From Nocardia sp. CY41 (GTDB lineage Bacteria; Actinomycetota; Actinomycetes; Mycobacteriales; Mycobacteriaceae): a stretch of 64,000 nt of DNA. The notes beneath the pieces are model-generated. The model had not been told where the DNA came from. It worked only from the letters and a program-made list of their open reading frames with translations, and searched no databases. Shown in pieces: positions 36,401 to 43,608 of this stretch (position 1 is its first letter; each line of letters begins with the position of its first letter). The DNA lies in the NCBI RefSeq assembly GCF_009829325.1, contig NZ_VUOS01000015.1:158356-222355 (forward strand), written 5' to 3'. The position numbers and the translations under genes are program-made.

Positions 36401-36625
36401 CGGCCCAGCACCCGCCGCCAGCAGCGTGCGGGCCAGGCGGGAGGACTGGGCGTCGAGGTCACGGTAGGTGATCTCGGTGTCGTCGGACCGCACCGCGATG
36501 CCGTCGGGATTGTGCTCCGCCGCTGCGGCCAGCAGCGCGGCGAACGTCGGTGCTGCCGAGTCGGCCGACCTGCGGCGCCGGCCGTTCCGGGCGGAGGGGC
36601 GGGGATTCCGGATACCGCTGGTCAT
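30458..36625 (-). CDS. Bimodular NRPS: A-T-C-A-T-thioester reductase
   Basis: 2055 aa. Domains: A1 about 28-520 (YTSGSTGRPKG at 182-192), T1 with S564 in AGGNSLL, C about 620-1060 with HHICAD (746-751), A2 about 1080-1575, T2 with S1620 in LGGSSLL, and a terminal reductase from about 1690 with GATGFLG (1697-1703) and the SDR pair YLASKW. By alignment to GrsA I read pocket residues as DALFMGAIVK (A1) and DVWDFILVSK (A2); neither matches a code I can assign, though the Asp at the fourth place in A2 hints at a basic substrate. There is no starting C domain. The reductase should release a dipeptide aldehyde or alcohol, or a cyclised imine. No MbtH, PPTase, transporter or iron box is adjacent. Confidence 0.95.
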   Translation of the reverse strand: MTSGIRNPRPSARNGRRRRSADSAAPTFAALLAAAAEHNPDGIAVRSDDTEITYRDLDAQSSRLARTLLAAGAGPERAVAVTLPRSLDSVLAVWAIAKTGAAFVPIDPALPLSRIRFQVSDSGVVLGLTRTEHATALPAEVRWLALDDAEVAAQVAANPASPIAYFERPVRLRPAHAAYVIYTSGSTGRPKGVTVTHAGLAPLCAELATRHALDKDARVLHFASPSFDASILELLLAISSAATLVIAPSTLYGGAALVELLARQAVTHAFLTPSALATIEPAGLPALRSVMVGGEPCAPMLPRHWATGGRLFHNAYGPTESTIVATLSPALSPDTPVTIGSAVPGMRCQVLDHRLRPVGTGVVGELYVSGPGVARGYHGRPDLTAQQFLADPFGPPGSRMYRTGDLVRRTTAGALDYFGRADDQVKIRGFRIELGEIDAILSTQPGVRLAVTVDRKTGSGETTLAAFVQPEPGHAPDTAALADALTALLPKYMVPNTITVVDRIPRTPTGKADRPALRVRALDEPDHRPATDLGEETVAEVFARVLGRERFSADADFFAAGGNSLLATQVAARLSETWRLRIPPRLVFDHPTVPTLAKAIRSQQFDTARPVLRAQARPQRIPLSPAQLRFWLRNQFDTTSSVDNIGFALRLSELDVPALRAAFADTVERHEALRTKYPADETGPRQLILDTDCVVDDFVVEELPDEAVPDRVRAILRHGFDVSAEVPLRVRLLHTPTEYVLVCALHHICADESSLAPLARDVAMAYAARSAGAAAAWQPPDVQYADYALWQKDLLGSRDDPESLLSRQLAYWTGELAGLPDELDLPADRPRPPVATLRGSATQRSVPATLHRDLLTLARAHRATLFMVMRSALAVLLARLSGSADIAIGVPMTNRAEPALADVVGMFVNTTVSRTRIEPAERFTALLRRTRERDLLNFAHSEVPFEHVVDAVDPTRSPGRHPLYQVGFAFQNFTQATLELSGPSVSFLDVDADTAKTDLHIGVVDTRDDDGEPGEIIIRFGYSTDLFDEHTVQRFLDGYIRILRQVAAEPGAVVGDIDIMDPVEHKRIRSWGAGAWHAVPAEPLAAATARHAAATPDAIAVVCGPETLTYAQLCERSARLARWLIERGVGPESVVAVAMRRSIQQVVTLQAIVAAGAAWVPIDPGHPAERIRYVLESASPRCVLTTAADGFTVTEAYDVDALDLDRFGSAPVLDAERRASWHADHPAYLIYTSGSTGRPKGVAVSHRAIVHQLAWMQAEYGVDATDVYLHKTPATFDVSLWGYFLPLRAGARLVLAGPEEHRDPAALGRLIAEHRVTLTDFVPAMLTVFAQHATDAELSSLRAVFVIGEALPPETARAFASVCAAGLHNLYGPTEAAVSITRHAVSAADHTSATVSIGVPEWNSRCQVLDERLRPVPVGVAGELYLGGVQLARGYHGASGLTAARFVADPSHPGERMYRTGDLVRWNRGGNLDYLGRTDFQVKVRGHRIELGEIEAALLADPAVGRAAVAVKGSDAGDRLVGYVVAAPGATVDPDAVRHSAARVLPGYMVPSAVLALDAFPVNTSGKLDRAALPQPVFAARTEVRPGTPLERAIAEVFAEVLAVSPIGVGDDFFELGGSSLLAFTLHQRLSDRLRRDVPMSAILAAPTVGGLAARLAGACAPTAPTPEGDAVLEPEIGIGGCRPAHTGPPQEVLLTGATGFLGAHLLQELLDRTDARVWCVVRADDAEEGIDRILAALSHYRLAGTTAAERIVVVAGDLTAPRLGLGPADYECLADSIDAIYHNGARVNHVDPYARLRQANVEGTRELLRLATTRRVKPFHLVSTMGAAVAAAPASPVVSEDVRLGADQVSGNGYLASKWVAEELVRQAGERGVPIAIYRPGTICGCPEVGVNSPQDSLWNMVRAAAMLGMAPDVGDATVSLVPVSYVAGAIVEISVRPRSRTVYHLVNRAPVAVGEILASLRAHGLPLATMPEDTVRAGLEREARRRDALGDDSLVRAALLSHDFARLAGHLDWDDEHARAALAGTGVDCPEVDRTVVDTFVREFIDSGFLPVD

Positions 36626-36689
36626 ATCTTCGTCCCGTTCCGCGTGGCAGTAAACGCGCCAGATGCTATAGCCGCACAGGGGGATTCCT

Positions 36690-37062
36690 CACCGATGAGA
36701 AGGAGCCGCCCGCCCGCTTCGTCGGCGCTCGGTGACCCGCCGGCGTGCGCGGCGATGCCGTTCGGCACGCAGGTGAGTCCGAAGGCGGAACGGTCGTCCG
36801 CGTCCTGGTCCACCGCGGCGCGCACCTGCCGGGCGAATCGGGCGTACGCGCCATTCGCGATGACCTCGCGGATGTAAGGGCGATGGCCGCCATTCGTCCT
36901 CGGTGAGACCGGTCCGGCGCTGCGCCCGGTCGTCGGCCAACTGCTGGACTACCGCACCGGAGACGTAAGCCTGCAGGTGCCCACCACCGCGGCGACGAGT
37001 GTGATGTCGCGGGTGAGCGCCCGCAGCGTCAGCGTGCGGTCTTGTGCCGGTTACCGGCGGGA
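36690..37062 (-). pseudogene. Decayed TetR/AcrR regulator, C-terminal domain
   Basis: On the minus strand, reading frames that shift carry pieces of a TetR C-terminal domain: LRALTRDITLVAAVVGT, then LQAYVSGAVVQQLADDRAQRRTGLTEDEW, then YIREVIANGAYARFARQVRA and DDRSAFGLTCVPNGIAAH. The order and spacing match TetR proteins (aYvxG, DEEW, FxFGLxxxLDGI), but at least two frameshifts break it and no DNA-binding part remains. It lies just upstream of the NRPS start, so it may once have regulated it. Confidence 0.6.
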
Positions 37063-37074
37063 ACAGGGTGCCGG

Positions 37075-37626
37075 TCAGCGCGTGCCGTGACCTTGGCAGG
37101 CCGTCAGCGCGCTGTTCTTGGTGGCGTTGAACCGGTCGATCGCCGCGTTGAGCGTGTCGGTGTCGGCGCGGCGGGCCAGCGTGTCGGCCAGGGCGTTGGT
37201 GTCGTCGCGGTAGGCGCGCAGCGGGGTGGCGATCGCGGACGGCACGTCTCTGGTCACGTTCTGGTCGACCGAGCGCGCATTATTGCGCAGCGTCGAGACA
37301 GCGGTGTCCGCTTTGCCGTTGGTCTCCGGATCTGCGCGCCCTTTGGTGTTGCTGGCATCGATGTAGTCGTTGAATGCCCGTACCGAGCTGCCGTTCGCGG
37401 CCAGGAAGGCGTCGCAGGCCGAGCCGGTCGCGCGTTCGACGGCGGCGGCCCGGGACGACGAGGCGGCGGCCGAGGAGGAGGTCACCTCGGAGGCGTACGC
37501 CGCGAGGTCGGTCCGATTCACCTCCGCCGTACCGGAGACTTGCTGTGCGCAGGCGCCGATGAGCAGCACGCCCGCCGTGATGGCCATCGCGGTCGCCTGC
37601 AGGCCCGCGCGTTCGAGTCGTCGCAT
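37075..37626 (-). CDS. Secreted lipoprotein of unknown function
   Basis: 183 aa from the ATG at 37626. Signal peptide with lipobox LLIGAC, then a Ser/Ala-rich stretch and a helical, Asp/Asn-rich body (SACDAFLAANGSSVRAFNDYIDASNTKG, then LRNNARSVDQNVTRD and DALNAAIDRFNATKNSALTAC) with two spaced cysteines that may pair. Resembles many actinobacterial surface lipoproteins without assigned role. It follows a hairpin terminator (37722-37754), so it probably has its own promoter. Confidence 0.7.
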   Translation of the reverse strand: MRRLERAGLQATAMAITAGVLLIGACAQQVSGTAEVNRTDLAAYASEVTSSSAAASSSRAAAVERATGSACDAFLAANGSSVRAFNDYIDASNTKGRADPETNGKADTAVSTLRNNARSVDQNVTRDVPSAIATPLRAYRDDTNALADTLARRADTDTLNAAIDRFNATKNSALTACQGHGTR

Positions 37627-37721
37627 GATCGGTCCCTCACTCCCCTCGGACGTCCGGCCGGGACGGATGGACGGAGCCGGACGATCCGACCGTACGTTGT
37701 GCGGACGGGACACGCGCGCCC

Positions 37722-37754
37722 GCGCCGATATCGATGGTCAACCGATATCGGCGC
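37722..37754 (-). terminator. Strong hairpin after the DUF305 gene
   Basis: A perfect 12-bp inverted repeat (GCGCCGATATCG / CGATATCGGCGC) with a 9-nt loop begins 11 bp past the DUF305 stop codon. Confidence 0.65.
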
Positions 37755-37764
37755 GGTGACCGGC

Positions 37765-38385
37765 TCAGCTCTGGCCGAGCATGATCCGCATCTGCTCGAT
37801 CTCGACCCGCTGGGCGGCGATGATCGCCTGGGCGAGCCCCTTGGCCTCGGCGTTCCGGCCGTCGGCCAGCTCCGTTTCGGCCATGGCGATCGCGCCCTGG
37901 TGGTGATCGATCATCATGGTCAGCCACTGACGGTCGAAATCCGGACCGGATGCCGCCCGCAGCGCCGCCATCTGTTCGGCGGACATCATGCCCGGCATGC
38001 TGGGCATGCCGTGGCCGCCGTGTCCCTCGCTCGTGGTGGGCGCGGGTTTGCCGAAGCTCTGCAACAGGGCGGTGATCTGCTGCATCTCCGGGGCCTGTGC
38101 TTGCTCGACCTGCGTCGCGAGTGCCCGCAACTGCTGGTTGTCGGTGTGGCTCGGCACCAGTTGCGCCATCTCGACGGCCTGGGCGTGATGCGGATACATC
38201 ATTTGCAGGAATGTCACGTCGGCGTCGTTGTAGTCGGTGCGCGCTGACGTGCTCGGGCCGGCCGAGGTGGTTGTCGAGGTGCCGTGCTCGGTGGTGTGCC
38301 CGGTCTCGGCGTCGCCGCATCCGGCGAGACTCACCGCGGCGACCGCGGCGAGGACGAGGACCGAGCGGGTACGGGTGATGAACAT
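37765..38385 (-). CDS. DUF305 His/Met-rich lipoprotein
   Basis: 206 aa. Lipobox SLAGC. Two copies of the DUF305 helical motif are seen: DVTFLQMMYPHHAQAVEMAQL and WLTMMIDHHQGAIAMAETEL, each with HH and Met clusters, joined by a GHGGHGMPSMPGMM loop. Ferritin-like four-helix fold; such proteins are often near copper-resistance genes and may bind Cu or other metals outside the cell. It follows the membrane protein gene at 38473-39213 by 87 bp and is probably co-transcribed with it. Metal role is family-level inference. Confidence 0.88.
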   Translation of the reverse strand: MFITRTRSVLVLAAVAAVSLAGCGDAETGHTTEHGTSTTTSAGPSTSARTDYNDADVTFLQMMYPHHAQAVEMAQLVPSHTDNQQLRALATQVEQAQAPEMQQITALLQSFGKPAPTTSEGHGGHGMPSMPGMMSAEQMAALRAASGPDFDRQWLTMMIDHHQGAIAMAETELADGRNAEAKGLAQAIIAAQRVEIEQMRIMLGQS

Positions 38386-38472
38386 GGGTGCTCCTTGTCA
38401 AGGGCGAAGTTCGGAAGGACGGAGTCGACGAGGCCGCGACCGTGGTTCGGACACACGGCCGCGGCGGACCTG

Positions 38473-39213
38473 TCAGATCCGCAGAATCGCCAGTTCGGCC
38501 AAGGTGAGCACGGTCCAGGGCGGTGGTCGTTCCCGCCGTGCCCGCCAGTGCCGCGGCCGTGCCGCACCGGCGCCGGGGCGATCGACCGCCATCCGGTACA
38601 GCAGTACCAACGCGGCCAGCGCGAGCAAGGCGACCAGGATGAAGACACAGCCGTGCAGCGTGCCGTGGCCCCCGTCGCACCCGCCGCCTGCGCAATGGGC
38701 GAGCTTCGTCGTGACGAGGGCTGGTGCGGTTCCGCTGTGTGCTGCGGGGGCTGCGAGTGCTCGCGGGGTTCCGGTCCGCGATGCGGTGGCGGCGAGCGCT
38801 CGCCCGACTTCGGCGTGTGCTGCCTTGTCTACGATGGCTCGCCCGGCGAAGAAATCGTCGGGCGCGGTCACCGGCGTATGCGCCGAGCGGAGGAGATCAC
38901 CGTCCGCGACGCGGGCGGGGTCCTGCGACCGAAGTCGATCGTGGCCGCTCGCAGCGCTGTCCGGGCGTGGCGATGTCGAATGGTGCGAGCTGGTCGCTTC
39001 CTGACCGGTGACGTGACGAGGAGCGGCAGTCCGTCCAGGGCTGTCGGGCGCTGCCGCGAAGGCGAGCTTCGCGGCGACGTGCGCACCGGCGATGTGGGCG
39101 TGTTCCGAGGCTCCGAAGACCACCGAATGCATGGCGACGACTCCGAGCAGGAGCGTCAGCAGCCCGACCAGCCGGGGCGGCCCGGCGGCGCGGAGTCTGC
39201 GGTGATCGACCAC
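38473..39213 (-). CDS. Membrane protein, DUF6153-like, paired with DUF305
   Basis: 246 aa from a GTG. N-terminal helix RLVGLLTLLLGVVAMHSVVFG, a long low-complexity extracellular loop rich in Ala, Ser and His, then CAGGGCDGGHGTLHGCVFILVALLALAALVLLY: a Cys/His cluster at the outer end of a second helix. Such proteins recur beside DUF305 lipoproteins in actinobacteria, suggesting a metal-linked pair. I recognise the pattern rather than a proven family. Confidence 0.6.
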   Translation of the reverse strand: MVDHRRLRAAGPPRLVGLLTLLLGVVAMHSVVFGASEHAHIAGAHVAAKLAFAAAPDSPGRTAAPRHVTGQEATSSHHSTSPRPDSAASGHDRLRSQDPARVADGDLLRSAHTPVTAPDDFFAGRAIVDKAAHAEVGRALAATASRTGTPRALAAPAAHSGTAPALVTTKLAHCAGGGCDGGHGTLHGCVFILVALLALAALVLLYRMAVDRPGAGAARPRHWRARRERPPPWTVLTLAELAILRI

Positions 39214-39228
39214 GGGTACCGAGTCTAG

Positions 39229-39251
39229 CCGGTATTACCGGGGTCATACCC
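39229..39251 (-). promoter_or_regulatory. Overlapping palindromes before the DUF305 operon
   Basis: CCGGTA-T-TACCGG (39229-39241) and GGGT-CAT-ACCC (39241-39251) lie 15 to 38 bp upstream of the first gene of the DUF6153-like/DUF305 pair. The G/C arms around TA are reminiscent of copper-sensor (CsoR-type) sites, but the regulator is not here. Confidence 0.4.
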
Positions 39252-39268
39252 GTTGGCGGTACCGGTAT

Positions 39269-39844
39269 CTACGGGCTCGCGATGTCCACGACCAGCCGGG
39301 TCGGGTCGGCCAGCGCCGTGACGGTGAAGGCGGGCCGGTCGGCCTGCACGCCGATGAACGACTGCGTGACACCCTCGTACACCGTGGTCCGATAGACACC
39401 GGCGATGCCGGGGACCTCCGGATTCACCGCCGGGTCGGGGCCCGCGTACGGTGTCACGCCACTGTCGAACGGATAGGCGGAGCCGAGGATCCGCACTTCC
39501 AGGATCGACCGGCCCGCCACGTCCACGGGATTGCCGCTGGCGTCCTGCACGGCGCGGTCGGTGTACCGGACGACCCAGCCGGGTGTGCCGACGCCGCCGA
39601 GTTCGTAGACCACGCGATCGAAACCGGCCTGACGCCCCAGGCGGACGTCGGTCACCGTGAGCGCCGCGTCACCGGAGGGCTTGCCCTGCTTCGGCGCGGC
39701 ATCGCCGGGGACCGGGGCCTGCGCCGCCGCGGCCGACGTCCGGGTCGTCGAGGCGACCGGGAGGCCCGGCCCCGCCCCGCCGTCACCGCAGCCCGTGAGC
39801 AGTGCCGTCGCGGCCGCGGCCAGGAACACCATCCTGTTGCGCAT
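39269..39844 (-). CDS. AMIN-like domain secreted lipoprotein
   Basis: 191 aa, ATG start, lipobox ATALLTGC. After a Thr/Ala/Pro linker the body reads LTVTDVRLGRQAGFDRVVYELGGVGTPGWVVRYTDRAV and FDSGVTPYAGPDP, ending FTVTALADPTRLVVDIASP. This beta-rich pattern is the AMIN-like domain found in many actinobacterial secreted proteins; some AMIN domains bind peptidoglycan. Exported and lipid-anchored; exact role unknown. Confidence 0.8.
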   Translation of the reverse strand: MRNRMVFLAAAATALLTGCGDGGAGPGLPVASTTRTSAAAAQAPVPGDAAPKQGKPSGDAALTVTDVRLGRQAGFDRVVYELGGVGTPGWVVRYTDRAVQDASGNPVDVAGRSILEVRILGSAYPFDSGVTPYAGPDPAVNPEVPGIAGVYRTTVYEGVTQSFIGVQADRPAFTVTALADPTRLVVDIASP

Positions 39845-40139
39845 GGGCAGATGCTACTCAGCGCAACGCGTGGGATGGCGTAACCGGAGCGCGTTGCGGC
39901 TGATTCGCCCGTCGCTTTCATCCGAGACGTGAGGGCGCACGTACGCCGCGCACGCGCTTGCCCTTTCGGACGCGGTCGGCAAGCGGTCGACTCGTCCCCG
40001 TGCGACTGTTGCTCGAAGCACCGGCGAAAAGGCCTGTCGCGCGGCGGTTCAGCGCGCAAGCCGCGATGCCGGGACCATGGCGGCATCAATTGGCCGGGGT
40101 GGGCGCGGTCTTGCGGCAACGATCTAGCACACTTGAGGT

Positions 40140-41291
40140 GTGGGAGATGTCGAGGACGTACTGAGCCGGCTGCGGCGGTATCCGGACGTGGAGGCGCTGA
40201 ACCTCTACGCGGTGGACGCCGCCGATCGGCTGATCCTCGACGTCGCGGCCGACGCCCTGTCGACCGCCGATAGCGGGAAAGTAGCCGTTATCGGCGACGC
40301 CTATGGTGCGCTGACCCTCGGCGCCATCGCGGGGCATGATCTGCGCGACGTCAGGGTGCATCAAGACCTGCTCACGGGCGAACTCGCCCTCGCCAACAAC
40401 GCTCGTGCGGCGGGACTGTCGGATCGCTACACGGCGCATCCCCTCGGTCCGGAGTTGCTGCGTGATGCCCGGGTGGTCCTGCTCCGCCTGCCCCGGGTAC
40501 TCGCCGGGCTGGCCGAGGTCGCCGACGCCATCGCCCGCTACGCGGATCCGGCGGTCGAGGTGTACGCGGGCGGGCGCGACAAATATCTGACCAAGTCGAT
40601 GAACGAGGTTCTCGCGCAGTCGTTCTCCGAGGTGCGCGCCAGCCGTGGCAGGCAGAAGTCGCGGACGCTGCTGGTCACCGGTCCGAAACCCGTGGCCGAA
40701 CAGGCGTTTCCGGTCCGCGAGCGGCTGGACGAGCTCGGTTTCGAGGTGGTCGCGCACGGGGCGGCCTTCTCCGGCGCGCGCCTGGACATCGGCACCAGGT
40801 TCCTGCTCGAGCACCTGCGACTGATGAAGCCGGACGCGCGCGATGCCATCGATCTCGGCTGCGGCACCGGCATCCTGGCCGTCGCGTTGGCGACGGTGCG
40901 GCCGGGCATCAAGGTGATCGCCACCGATCAATCCGCCGCGGCGGTCGCGTCGGCGCGAGCCACCACCGAGGCGAACGGGGTCGCCGATCGGGTGTGCGTA
41001 GTACGCGACGACGCCATGTCGTCGGCCGCGGACAACAGCGCCGACCTCGTGCTGTGCAATCCGCCCTTCCACGTCGGCGCGGCCGTGCACACGGGATCGG
41101 CGATCAAGATGTTCGCCGAGACCGGGCGGGTGCTGCGCCCGGGTGGTGAGCTGTGGACGGTGTACAACTCACATCTGAACTATCGGGCCGTGGTCGAGCG
41201 GATGGTGGGCCGGACCGAGGTCATGGGCCGCAACCGGAAATTCACCGTGACTCGTTCGGTGCGTGGCTTGCACGACCCGCGGCAGCGGTAG
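40140..41291 (+). CDS. RsmC/RlmG-like rRNA guanine-N2 methyltransferase
   Basis: 383 aa from a GTG. Two-part layout of RsmC/RlmG enzymes: an N-terminal degenerate methyltransferase-like half (ALNLYAVDAADRLIL ... VLLRLPRVLAGLAEVADAIARYADP) and a C-terminal catalytic half with SAM loop AIDLGCGTGILAVALA (about 241-256) and the N2-guanine motif LVLCNPPFHVG. Predicted to methylate a guanine exocyclic amine in 16S or 23S rRNA. Which rRNA position cannot be told from sequence alone. Confidence 0.88.
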   Translation: MGDVEDVLSRLRRYPDVEALNLYAVDAADRLILDVAADALSTADSGKVAVIGDAYGALTLGAIAGHDLRDVRVHQDLLTGELALANNARAAGLSDRYTAHPLGPELLRDARVVLLRLPRVLAGLAEVADAIARYADPAVEVYAGGRDKYLTKSMNEVLAQSFSEVRASRGRQKSRTLLVTGPKPVAEQAFPVRERLDELGFEVVAHGAAFSGARLDIGTRFLLEHLRLMKPDARDAIDLGCGTGILAVALATVRPGIKVIATDQSAAAVASARATTEANGVADRVCVVRDDAMSSAADNSADLVLCNPPFHVGAAVHTGSAIKMFAETGRVLRPGGELWTVYNSHLNYRAVVERMVGRTEVMGRNRKFTVTRSVRGLHDPRQR

Positions 41292-41424
41292 AGTCCGAAT
41301 TGTCCGGCTCCGCGAGACTCCCCCGGGAACTCGGGACGGATGACAAACGTTGGACAGGGCAGTTGGATATCGAGGGAACGAACTCGATGAACAGCGGCAA
41401 CGACTCCAGAAAGGGACGCCGTTC

Positions 41425-42288
41425 ATGCGTACCACGAGCAATCCGGTTTTCAGGAACCTGCCCAGGCAGGAGGGCGGTGGATACGCCAACTTCGGTTCCG
41501 GCGTGACCTCCGCGGGACAGTTCGGCAACCAGTACGGCCAGTACCCGCAGCAGCACGGCCAGTACCCACAGCCCTACCAGCAGGCTCCTCCCACCACGCG
41601 GTCGATGACCATCGACGACGTGGTGACCAAGACGGGCATCACCCTGGCGGTGCTGGCTCTGTCCGCGATCGTCTCCTACGGCCTCACCAACGCGAACACC
41701 TCGCTCGCGCCGCTGTTCGTGATCGTCGGCGGCCTGGTCGGCCTGGTGCTGGTGCTGATCGCGACCTTCGCGAACAAGATGGACAACCCGGTGCTCGTGT
41801 TGTCCTACGCCGTCGCAGAGGGCTTGTTCCTCGGTGCGCTGTCGTTCATGTTCACCAACGTCGAGTTCGGCGGGGTCGGCGGTAGCGCGCTGATCGGCCA
41901 GGCGGTGCTCGGCACCTTCGGTGTCTTCGCGGGCATGCTGGTGGTCTACAAGACCGGCGCCATCCGGGTGACGCCGCGCTTCACCAGGATCATCGTCGGC
42001 GCCATGATCGGCATCCTGGTGCTGATGCTGGGCAACCTGGTCGCGAGCTTCTTCATCGACGGCGGCCTCGGCCTGCGCGACGGCGGCCCGCTGGCGATCG
42101 TGTTCAGTCTGGTGGTCATCGCCATCGCCGCGTTCAGCTTCCTGCTCGACTTCGACGCCGCCGATCAGCTGATCCGGGCGCAGGCCCCGGAGCGGGCGGC
42201 CTGGGGCGTCGCCCTCGGTCTCACCGTCACCCTGGTCTGGCTGTACGTCGAGATCCTGCGGTTGCTGAGCTACTTCCAGAACGACTAG
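41425..42288 (+). CDS. Bax inhibitor-1/YccA-type membrane protein
   Basis: 287 aa from the ATG at 41425 (AAGGGA upstream). A Gln/Tyr-rich cytoplasmic N-terminus with GQYPQQHGQYPQPYQQ repeats (about residues 35-60) is followed by seven hydrophobic helices. The actinobacterial Bax inhibitor-1-like pattern includes FANKMDNPVLVLSYAVAEGLFLGALSFMF and FSFLLDFDAADQLIRAQAPERAAWGVALGLTVTLVWLYVEILRLLSYF. Likely the counterpart of Rv1072, which lies near fadA3. May be a pH-sensitive Ca2+ leak channel by family; unproven here. Ends at a bidirectional terminator. Confidence 0.9.
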   Translation: MRTTSNPVFRNLPRQEGGGYANFGSGVTSAGQFGNQYGQYPQQHGQYPQPYQQAPPTTRSMTIDDVVTKTGITLAVLALSAIVSYGLTNANTSLAPLFVIVGGLVGLVLVLIATFANKMDNPVLVLSYAVAEGLFLGALSFMFTNVEFGGVGGSALIGQAVLGTFGVFAGMLVVYKTGAIRVTPRFTRIIVGAMIGILVLMLGNLVASFFIDGGLGLRDGGPLAIVFSLVVIAIAAFSFLLDFDAADQLIRAQAPERAAWGVALGLTVTLVWLYVEILRLLSYFQND

Positions 42289-42295
42289 TCATAGC

Positions 42296-42336
42296 GAGAC
42301 GGGCGGTCGCCGGATGATCCGGCGCCCGCCCGTCTC
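42296..42336. terminator. Bidirectional terminator between yccA-like gene and fadA
   Basis: GAGACGGGCGG...CCGCCCGTCTC with an inner CGCCGGA/TCCGGCG forms a nearly perfect 18-bp hairpin with a TGA-type loop between two convergent genes. Confidence 0.8.
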
Positions 42337-42346
42337 CGTCTACGGA

Positions 42347-43567
42347 TCAGCTCAGGCGTTCGATGACCATCGCCATGCCCTGGCCGCCGCCGACGCACAT
42401 CGTCTCCAGACCGAACTGCTTGTCGTGGGTCTGCAGGTTGTTGATCAGAGTGGTGGTGATCCGGGCGCCGGTCATGCCGAACGGGTGGCCCAGCGCGATC
42501 GCGCCGCCGGAGACGTTCAGCTTGTCCTCGTCGATCTTCAGCTCCCGCGCCGAACCGAGCACCTGCACCGCGAACGCCTCGTTGATCTCGACCAGATCGA
42601 TGTCGTCGATGGTCTTGCCCGCCAGCGCCAGCGCGCGCTTACACGCCTCGATCGGGCCCAGGCCCATGATCTCCGGCGACAGACCGGACACACCGGTGGA
42701 CACGATCCGCGCCAGCGGCGTCAGCCCGAGTTCTTTTGCCTTGGTGTCGCTCATGATCACCAGCGCGGCCGCGCCGTCGTTGAGCGGGCAGCAGTTGCCC
42801 GCGGTGACGGTGCCGTCCGGGCGGAACACCGGCTTCAGCGCCGAGACCGCCTCGTAGGTGACCCCGGCGCGGGGGCCGTCGTCCTTGCTGACCACGGTGC
42901 CGTCCGGCAGCGTCACCGGGGTGATCTCCCGCTCGAAGAAGCCGCTGGAGATCGCCTCCTCGGCGCGGTTCTGCGAGCGCACGCCCCAGCGGTCCTGGTC
43001 CTCGCGGGTGATGCCGGTGGAGGTCGCCACGTTCTCGGCGGTCTGCCCCATCGCGATATAGACATCCGGGATCAGGCCGTCCTCGCGCGGGTCGTGCCAG
43101 ATGCCCGCGCCGCCCTCGGCGGTCTTCGCGGTGCGCGCCTGCGCCTCGGCGAACAGCGGGTTCTGCGTGTTCGGCCAGCTGTCGGCCGAGCCGTTCACAT
43201 ACCGCGACACGGTCTCCACACCCGCGGAGATGAACACCTCGCCCTCGCCGGCCTTGATCGCGTGGAAGGCCATCCGGGTGGACTGCAGCGACGAAGCGCA
43301 GTAGCGATGCACGGTGGTGCCGGGCACGAAGTCGTAGCCCAGCTGGACGGCGACGACGCGGGCGATGTTGAAGCCCTGCTCACCGCCCGGCGAGCCGCAG
43401 CCCAGGATCAGGTCGTCGATCTGGGCGGGGTCCAGGGCAGGCACCTTGTCGAGCGCTGCCCGCACAATCTGCGTGGTCAGATCGTCGGGCCGCATATCGA
43501 CCAGCGAACCCTTACGGGCCCGGCCGATCGGAGAGCGTGCGGTCGAAACGATGACGGCCTCAGGCAT
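42347..43567 (-). CDS. fadA: Acetyl-CoA acyltransferase (thiolase)
   Basis: 406 aa from the ATG at 43567. Complete type II thiolase: nucleophile Cys in VHRYCASSLQSTRMAF, LNDGAAALVIMS, the NEAFAVQV motif, GGAIALGHPFGMTGAR and the second Cys in CVGGGQGMAMVIE. It cleaves 3-ketoacyl-CoA in beta-oxidation (or joins acetyl-CoA units). Matches the Rv1074c (fadA3) position. The region upstream of its start also carries the SGNH hydrolase gene in the same orientation, 41 bp away. Confidence 0.96.
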   Translation of the reverse strand: MPEAVIVSTARSPIGRARKGSLVDMRPDDLTTQIVRAALDKVPALDPAQIDDLILGCGSPGGEQGFNIARVVAVQLGYDFVPGTTVHRYCASSLQSTRMAFHAIKAGEGEVFISAGVETVSRYVNGSADSWPNTQNPLFAEAQARTAKTAEGGAGIWHDPREDGLIPDVYIAMGQTAENVATSTGITREDQDRWGVRSQNRAEEAISSGFFEREITPVTLPDGTVVSKDDGPRAGVTYEAVSALKPVFRPDGTVTAGNCCPLNDGAAALVIMSDTKAKELGLTPLARIVSTGVSGLSPEIMGLGPIEACKRALALAGKTIDDIDLVEINEAFAVQVLGSARELKIDEDKLNVSGGAIALGHPFGMTGARITTTLINNLQTHDKQFGLETMCVGGGQGMAMVIERLS

Positions 43568-43608
43568 GAGGACTCCTTGGGTCGGACGGTTCTGGCGAAC
43601 CGGAGTTG

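Noticed and set aside
30458..36625. NRPS as the synthetase of the iron-regulated metallophore
   Set aside because: It is 12 kb away, past conserved housekeeping genes, has no iron box that I can see, and has no hydroxamate or catechol-type domains.
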